Under the pieces are notes generated by a model. The model was not told where the DNA came from. It did no database searches and saw only the letters and a list, made by a program, of their open reading frames with translations. Below, piece by piece: positions 58,527-64,000 of a DNA stretch of 64,000 bases (positions are counted from its first letter, which is position 1; every line of letters begins with the position of its first letter). A program made the translations under genes and the position numbers. The stretch is taken from positions 124,001 through 188,000 of the forward strand of contig OW568893.1 in the NCBI GenBank assembly GCA_938743325.2, in the 5' to 3' direction. This DNA comes from Pycnococcus provasolii (Eukaryota > Chlorophyta > Pseudoscourfieldiophyceae > Pseudoscourfieldiales > Pycnococcaceae).

Positions 58527-58668
58527 TCGAAGGCGCCTCTTTCGTGGAGGCTGGTTGATGTAAATTACATCAAAGCCTCCACGAAAGAGGCGCCTTCGAG
58601 TTCGTTGGAGCAGATCATAATTGGTAGCTCATCACAGAGCTCTCCAAAGAGTTTCTGCTCCAACGAAC
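58527..58668. repeat. Palindrome centred on the MED15 stop codon, plus a second hairpin
   Basis: Arms 58527-58552 and 58574-58599 are perfect 26-bp inverted copies. Between them, TTGATGTAA (58555-58563) and TTACATCAA (58565-58573) are also perfect inverted copies, so the whole is a nearly continuous 73-bp palindrome with only a GG bulge. Its centre is next to the stop codon of the minus-strand gene (58567-58565). A second inverted repeat of 14 bp (58600-58613 with 58655-58668) lies immediately inside the coding region. Confidence 0.92.
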
Positions 58669-59934
58669 CCGAAACCGCCATTGAAGGTGCAGTTGCATCG
58701 TCGGGCGATGCCGCGGCGGGAGACACCGCAAGCGTCGTCGTCTCGCTTGGGGCTGAAGCGACAGATGGAGCCGTGGCAGCGGCGGCAGCAAATTCGGGCG
58801 TCGGCGGGAATTTGGTAACCGCAAGCGCTGCGCGCTTCAGCGCCGATGCACCATCCTCTTCGTCGAGCGCCCCGGCGAGTCGCTTACGTCCATCCCTCTG
58901 CACCATAGACGTCGGCGCCGGTAGGGCGGTCGCCGACGCATCCTGCGTGGCAGCTGCATCTTGAGTTGAAGTTGCTTTCGCAGCTTCCACAGCAGCAGCT
59001 GCTGCTGCCGCAGCCTGTTTCTTTGTCATCTGCTTCGTCGTCTGCTTCGATGGTGCCCTGGGCTTGCCCGAAGTCGCGCGACCCCTCGAGTTCTGCCGCG
59101 CTGGCGGCGGAGGTGGCGGCGGTGGTGGGTACCCTTGAGCGGCGGCCGCTTGAGCCTGAGCCTGAGCTGCCGCCTGCGCCTGTGCCATTCGCTTCTCAGC
59201 AGCCGTCATAGGCTTCGTGCGACCGCGCGAGCCGACAGAGCCGGTCACGGGGGCGCTGGCGCCATGCGGCATCTGCACGCCCTGAGGCATCGTCGCGTAT
59301 GGGGTTGGCATGAAGTGCATGGCATTCGGATCAGCGGGCATCATCCCAGGTGGCATCGCGCCGGGGTGTGCGTGATACGCGCCATGCGCTGCCACAGTGA
59401 GTGGCATGCCCATGGATCCCTGAGGCATCATCGCCGCAGCGGCACGCTGATCGTGGTACAATTGCTGCATCGGGGCTGACGACATGGCATGCTGCTGGTG
59501 CAGAAGAGCGGCATTCGACATCTGGGGTTGTTGCGGCGGCATCTGCTGCTGCTGCTGCGGCGGAAGCTGTTGGCCTTTTCCCTCGCGCTGATGACGCATC
59601 TTCTTGAGCCTGGAGATGCGCTCGAGATGGTTTATCAGCTTTCGTAGATCCTCGTGACAGGCACGAGTCAGGCCCTGATTCGGCTTGCGTGGCTTCTCCC
59701 GCTTACTGCTCAAGCTCTGCGCACATGCGTAGAGAACTTTGACGCTCTGCTTGTACTCTTCAACACGTGCGGTGTCATTCGCTTCCTGTGCCTCCTTATG
59801 ATTCACCGAAAGTTTCCTGATGATCTGTGCGACATCGTAATAATACGTTTCGCGAGCTTTGTCGAGCGTTTTCCAGTAACTTTCGTACATCTCCCTTTGC
59901 TGGGGGGTGAGCACATTGACATCCACTGGAAGCG

Positions 59935-59966
<32 letters not shown>

Positions 59967-61391
59967 GCCTGCGCCTGCGCATGGTGGTGTTGGTGCTGCG
60001 CGGCGCCTTGCATGGATCCCATGGCCATCGCACCGGCGTGTGCACTACCGTGAGTTGGCATGAGCATTTGCCCGTGATGTGGCATAGCCATAGACGTCAC
60101 AGGCATGCTGACATTTGCATAGCCATGCGATGCAATCGCCATGGAATGAACCGGCATTCCATAAGTCGTGGGAAGAATCTGTTGCTGCTGTTGCTGCTGT
60201 CGGTGGTGCTGCTGGTGCTGCTGGTGCTGCTGCTGCATGGCCTGATACGGATACGCACTTCCACTCGTTGGCACCATCGTCTTCTGCCAGCCAGCCACGG
60301 CATTGCTAGGTGCAGCTTGCTGTGGCATGCCACCCATAGACGCGCTGAAGCTGCCCAGGAATCCTGCGTCCATTGCTGGATCTGAAGGCATAGACGCTGC
60401 TCCGCCTAACACGTCGACAGGTTCGATTGCTCCAAACAAGTCAGCTCCACCCATACCGGCACCGCCGCTCGCATCGATATCTCCGTAACCCATCTGGCTC
60501 AGGAACGTAGATAGATTGTCCCCAGGTGCACCACCACCCGGTGCTGTTGGCGCTGCCGGGACAGCGTGGACAGCGTTTTGAGCTGCGAGGCTCGCGGCGT
60601 GGTGGCGGTGCTGCTGGTGCTGCTGCGCTTGGGCGTGCAGTTGCTGCTGGTGCTGCTGCTGCTGCAGGTGCATATTTTGCTGCTGATGGTGCTGTGCCGC
60701 GGCGGCGGCGGCCATGTGCTGCTGGTGCTGCTGGTGCTGTGCCGTTTGCGCGTGGTGTGCAACGTACTGACTGTGAGTGGCGGACGAGATGGGCATGGTT
60801 GGCATAGCGTTTTGTCGTTGAGGTGGAGGTGGAGGTGGGGGCGGGGGCGGTGCAGCACCACGTGCAGCTGCTTGTTGCTGCGTGAGTTTGTTTTTCAGAT
60901 CCTGTATTTTCGAGTTGACGCGGTTAATATAAGCGTTGCGTTCTCCCCTCGTGTCTGTAAAGACGGTGTTTTCAAATTGAACAGCCCTATTATGAAGCTG
61001 TTCCTCCGTGGTTGGGTTTTGCACGAGCTGCATAATGCTTCGCAGAAGGTCAAGGCTGTTGTGCGTGTTGTGCGTGCGTATTATGTTGTTGTTATTTTTT
61101 GAATGTTGTGAGTTGGATGACTTGATATTTTGTTTCACATGTGCGTCGTCGCCCTCAGGTCAAAAAAGAAGAAGCGAACGAGAGAGAGAGGAAAAAACGT
61201 TTGAACAAAAAAGCAAGGTCAACGACGTACATGCTCTTGGTGAAATAGTGTCTTTCTTCTGCGGACACGCCAACGCCAACGACTCCCTGCATATTCGCGT
61301 GAGCGAGCGCGGCAGCCTGTTGTTGCGCCGCCAGCTGCCTTTGCTGTTGTGTCGCAGCAGCTTGCGCCGCGCGTTGTGCTTGTGACACCAT
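58565..61391 (-). CDS. MED15: MED15-like Mediator tail subunit, two exons
   Basis: Exon 1 is 61391-61231 and exon 2 is 61055-58565, with a 175-bp GT-AG intron; 883 residues. MED15 is a Mediator tail subunit that binds activators through an N-terminal KIX domain. Splicing creates a continuous KIX-like region: ERHYFTKSILDLLRSIMQLV, then EQLHNRAVQFENTVFTDT and AYINRVNSKIQDLKNKL. Long Gln/His/Met-rich stretches follow, with a pure Gln run (CTG/CAG repeat near 59939-59965). A folded segment lies at LTPQQREMYESYWKTLDKAR to LRKLINHLERISRLKKMRHQ. Basic Ala/Gln linkers end at ICSNELEGASFVEALM. An earlier in-frame Met (61631) would lengthen the N-terminus. KIX plus Gln-rich architecture supports MED15, though sequence conservation is low. 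Confidence 0.72.
61056..61230 (-). other. Intron of the MED15-like gene
   Basis: 175 bp, donor GTACGT, acceptor AACAG, phase 2. It is the longest placed intron apart from the probable one at 34157. Its removal assembles the first KIX helix. Confidence 0.7.
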
Positions 61392-62507
61392 GTATGTTTC
61401 TGTGAACGTATCACCGAACGGGTTTGTTATGTTCAACGAATCACCCTCACGCCGAGGACAGCGCCCACAGCTGGACGACACTGGGTCCGGTGACCGGCGG
61501 CGTGGCCTGCTCCGCCGAGGTAATGTGGCGGAGTGTTGTGCGAACACCCGCAGCGCTGGAAAGGGGAGGGGCGAGTAGAAAGAAGACGGGGAGTTGAGAC
61601 TTGAGACTTGAGAGGGGGGAGGGGATCCCAAGTTCCCAAGTTCCCACCCCCCTCCCTTACCTCATCGGAGTCTCGGAGAGAGCGAAGCGAAGCATTGGGG
61701 AAGTGAAAAGGGCGACGACGACGACGACGAGAAGTTCGTTGTGGAACTCGCTGTTTCTCGCGATGGAACCTGACGACGAGGCGACGACGACGTGTGTTTC
61801 TTGCCAGCAGCCAACTTTACGAGAGCTTCCTATCCTAGAATCCGAGGGACACCTTGGCATGGTCGCAGTTCGCCAATGGCAGACTTGGCAGTTCGCCGGA
61901 CCACCTTCCCTTCCGGGTCTTTTCCAGGCATGGCCAGGCGTGGCGGCTCGGCCAAGCCTGCTTGAATCGCAACTGACAACTCCATGGCCTTGTCTGCTTG
62001 TGCAGTAGTCTTGCAACAATGCACATACATAGACCATTCTTGCCTTCTAGGCCTTCTATCGTAGTGCCACCGCTGGGCGCTGGCGTATTTTCCGCCGTTG
62101 CGACGGTTGCGTCGCCACTCGGAACTCGGAAGGCGTACTTCCTACAGGCCAGCGTCATGAAGGCGAGCCTCAGGTGGGCCATTTCCCGCAGGTTATCTCT
62201 TCTCCTACACGGAGTACACGCCCTTCTTGATTTGCCTTTTGGGCATTGTGGGAGCAACGGGTCGGAAGCACCTGTCGGAAGACTCAAGTCGTGGGAATAA
62301 GATCTAAAGGCCGAGTTCGGGGTTGGTTTTACCTAACCCCTGATTTTCCGGGTCTGACTTCTTTCCTTCTGGGAAGAAGGGATCGTTCAGATTTCGACCC
62401 AACGGTCGTCATGCTGCCAGCTCAGCGCCTCGTCGACGGTTGCGCCCGGCATCGTCACCGACACCTGCAGCAACAACAAAACCGCCGTGTCGTCTCGCGT
62501 CGTCGTC
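61392..62507. other. Divergent intergenic region, no gene accepted
   Basis: Contains a GGGGATCC core (61621) and CCAAGTTCC direct repeats near 61630, upstream of MED15. Several open frames on both strands between 61750 and 62300 have Cys pairs (plus strand TTCVSCQQPT; minus strand CPKGKSRRACTPCRRR) but no continuous frame or recognisable domain. A decayed gene or element is possible. Confidence 0.4.
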
Positions 62508-63494
62508 ATGTCCCTCGTCGTTGAAATACTCGTGATGACTCTGCTTATGACGACAGCCGCTGCCGTGTCACAGGTCGAGCGCACGCATGGCGCGGACACG
62601 TCGTCAGCAGAAGAAATCTTTGATGAATGGTGGAGTAAGTCTTCCTACCTCTGAACAGTCATGGTGCATATAAACAACAACTAACGTGACACACTAACTA
62701 TTTCAGCGATGCCTCACGCGTTCTACGCGGAACAGAGAAGACGTGGTGCGAGCGATGCGGACATTTTCACAATGGGGATACAAGAAGAACCTTGGCAGCA
62801 CCTTGCAAATTTTACAACAAAAGCTGAGGATATTGCACCACCATTTGCGTTTCAGGACTACTATACGCCTGCACTCGGTGGGCAAGGAGGTGCAGTCGCA
62901 AGACTCTCTCGTTATGAGACTGTTTCTGAGTTGTGTAGTGGGTTCCTTCGACGTTTGAATGTCTCTGCGTTTGACCGACTTTATCGAGCAGCGGCGTACC
63001 CAAGCATTTCGCCAAGACGACCATCTGGAAAGGCGGAAGGCTGTGTTGTTGGATTAGGTGGAATGGAAATGCGTGCACGTCTTGCACCTTGGAGTGGGAA
63101 AGATTTTGGCGCGAATGGCGAGGTGATGAACCTTGGCTGGGGTGAGGGAATGGAGACTGTGAGAGGCACCTATGGCATTGGACGTAGCTGGGATGACTTG
63201 AAGACACCCGCGCTCATCATCCAGTACAAAGAAGAAGAGCTCGACTGGGCGGTGCGAGCATTCGAAGGTCCGTTGGGAATCCGTTTCAAGACGTTTCGCG
63301 ACGAAATTCGCGAGGTGTGGCCTGGTTTGTTTCTTGGTAAGGTGTTCGTTCGTCCTAATCAAAACCCAGGCAGCAGCGTGAGCAACGGCTGGTTGCGTGG
63401 CCGGCAGCCGTTTCGTTGGTTGTGTTTGCACTTCGCGCTGATACAGAAGGAGCGCATGGACGTTGTGGATGATAACAATAATCTCGTCGTGTAA
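62508..63494 (+). CDS. Secreted protein of unknown family, two exons
   Basis: Exons 62508-62634 and 62707-63494 with a 72-bp GT-AG intron (donor GTAAGT, acceptor TTTCAG) make 304 residues. The N-terminus MSLVVEILVMTLLMTTAAAV is a signal peptide. The mature protein is rich in aromatic residues and Gly, with WWTMPHAFYAEQRR, FAFQDYYTPALGGQGGA, GCVVGLGGMEMRARLAPWSG, TYGIGRSWDDLKTPALIIQY, VWPGLFLGKVFVRPN and WLCLHFALIQKER. The late Trp/Gly-containing segment looks like a compact beta-rich domain, but I cannot name it. It could be luminal, extracellular or, if the signal is bipartite, plastid-lumenal. Without splicing, the signal peptide and the body are in different frames. Confidence 0.72.
62635..62706 (+). 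other. Intron of the secreted-protein gene
   Basis: 72 bp, donor GTAAGT, acceptor CTATTTCAG, phase 1; it joins GAATGGTGGA to CGATGCCT, keeping one frame. Confidence 0.85.
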
Positions 63495-63879
63495 GAGACG
63501 TTCTAAGGGTAGGTTCTCGTCGGAGTTCACCACATGTGTGACGTCGAAGCCTTCCTTCCCCTCGGCCCCATCTTGACCACCCTGCAGAGAGGGTACGCGT
63601 TTCGGAGGAAGGGATGGTAGAAGTCCACCCTTTTGGGAGGGGGAGATGGATCCTCGAGCAGCTACCTGGCAGTCCTTCACGCGTGTGCCCAGCCCAGCCC
63701 AGTGGTAGAAGGAACCCATCCACGTGGACGCGACCGCACCCAAACGCCGAGACGGACAGACCGCGCGAGGAAGCTCACCGGGCGCGTGCCACAACCACCG
63801 CCCCACCGCACCACCACGCACCGATCACCGCTCCGCAACAACGAAACGTCTCCTGATCATCGGGCACCCAACCATCAAC
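63495..63879. other. Intergenic, no gene seen
   Basis: A 385-bp gap containing GATGGATCCTCG (63648) and CCCAGCCCAGCCCAG repeats (about 63689). It serves as the promoter of the partial gene that follows. Confidence 0.45.
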
Positions 63880-64000
63880 ATGCCTCGGAAAGCTCATGCT
63901 CTTCTTCTCTTCCTCACGTCCAGCCTCCTCGTGACGCTGGCCCAAACCCAGCAGATGTACGAGCCACCGCAGGCCAACGACAGCATTGCAGTTCCGTTCT
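63880..64000 (+). CDS. Start of a secreted protein (partial, runs off the window)
   Basis: Forty codons are visible. MPRKAHALLLFLTSSLLVTL followed by AQTQQMYEPPQ is a clear signal peptide with a likely cleavage site after Ala-Gln. The mature start is Pro/Gln-rich. Too little is present to name a family. It is tandem with the preceding secreted protein. Confidence 0.6.
   Translation, partial: MPRKAHALLLFLTSSLLVTLAQTQQMYEPPQANDSIAVPF

Noticed and set aside
61750-62300. Cys-containing open frames on both strands, possible old mobile-element or zinc-finger fragment
   Set aside because: No frame stays open or carries a recognisable domain, so no identity can be supported.
1-64000. tRNA, rRNA and CRISPR arrays
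   Set aside because: I saw no cloverleaf with A and B box spacing, no rRNA-like sequence and no regularly spaced repeat with unique spacers; the tandem repeats here are head-to-tail without spacers.

Overview
The window looks like nuclear DNA of a small green alga, most likely of prasinophyte grade. Four things point there. A stromal-type Hsp70 is present with an N-terminal transit-like extension. A GIY-YIG plus CGFS glutaredoxin fusion (GRXS16 type) is known from green plants and algae. There is an EGF-bearing sialyltransferase-like GT29 enzyme. Gene layout is very compact: about 30 protein genes in 64 kb, mostly intronless, with convergent neighbours often only 50 to 130 bp apart. Five genes show one GT-AG intron each that I could place (72 to 175 bp); a sixth intron is probable. 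The species cannot be fixed from the sequence alone.

Layout. 1-2.2 kb: no supportable gene. 2.2-9.3 kb: a secreted Tyr/Lys-rich protein, a small membrane protein, a low-complexity Ala/Pro protein and a PP4 regulatory subunit 2, separated by tandem repeats, a possible gene remnant and a large foldback element. 9.7-24 kb: a CLC anion transporter, an Mpo1-like protein, a GT29 glycosyltransferase, a very large exonuclease/YbaK/Mut7-C fusion, splicing factor SYF1 and a Lin0512-family protein. 24-34 kb: chloroplast Hsp70 with a heat-shock-element cluster, a GDT1/TMEM165 cation transporter, an ankyrin-RING protein and a membrane-anchored M14 carboxypeptidase. 34-46.2 kb: a giant coiled-coil protein, a TPR-metallophosphoesterase, eIF3j, GRXS16, Pol III subunit RPC9 and mitochondrial MIC10. 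46.8-52.5 kb: an EF-hand/TMEM65 fusion, a tiny Ala-rich protein, a class I aminotransferase, a DUF1279 protein and an alpha/beta hydrolase. 54-64 kb: a NEK kinase, a GNAT-like membrane protein, a MED15-like Mediator subunit, a secreted protein of unknown family and the start of another secreted protein.

The genes are mostly unrelated housekeeping genes; there is no operon-like functional cluster. Organelle biology recurs: MIC10, TMEM65 and DUF1279 are mitochondrial families, Hsp70 and GRXS16 chloroplast ones, and these partly share divergent promoters. The most unusual items are the exonuclease-YbaK-Mut7-C fusion, the EF-hand/TMEM65 fusion, a 73-bp palindrome centred on the MED15 stop codon, the foldback element, and two recurrent intergenic motifs: short TTAGGG-like arrays and GGATCCCC cores, both concentrated near gene starts.
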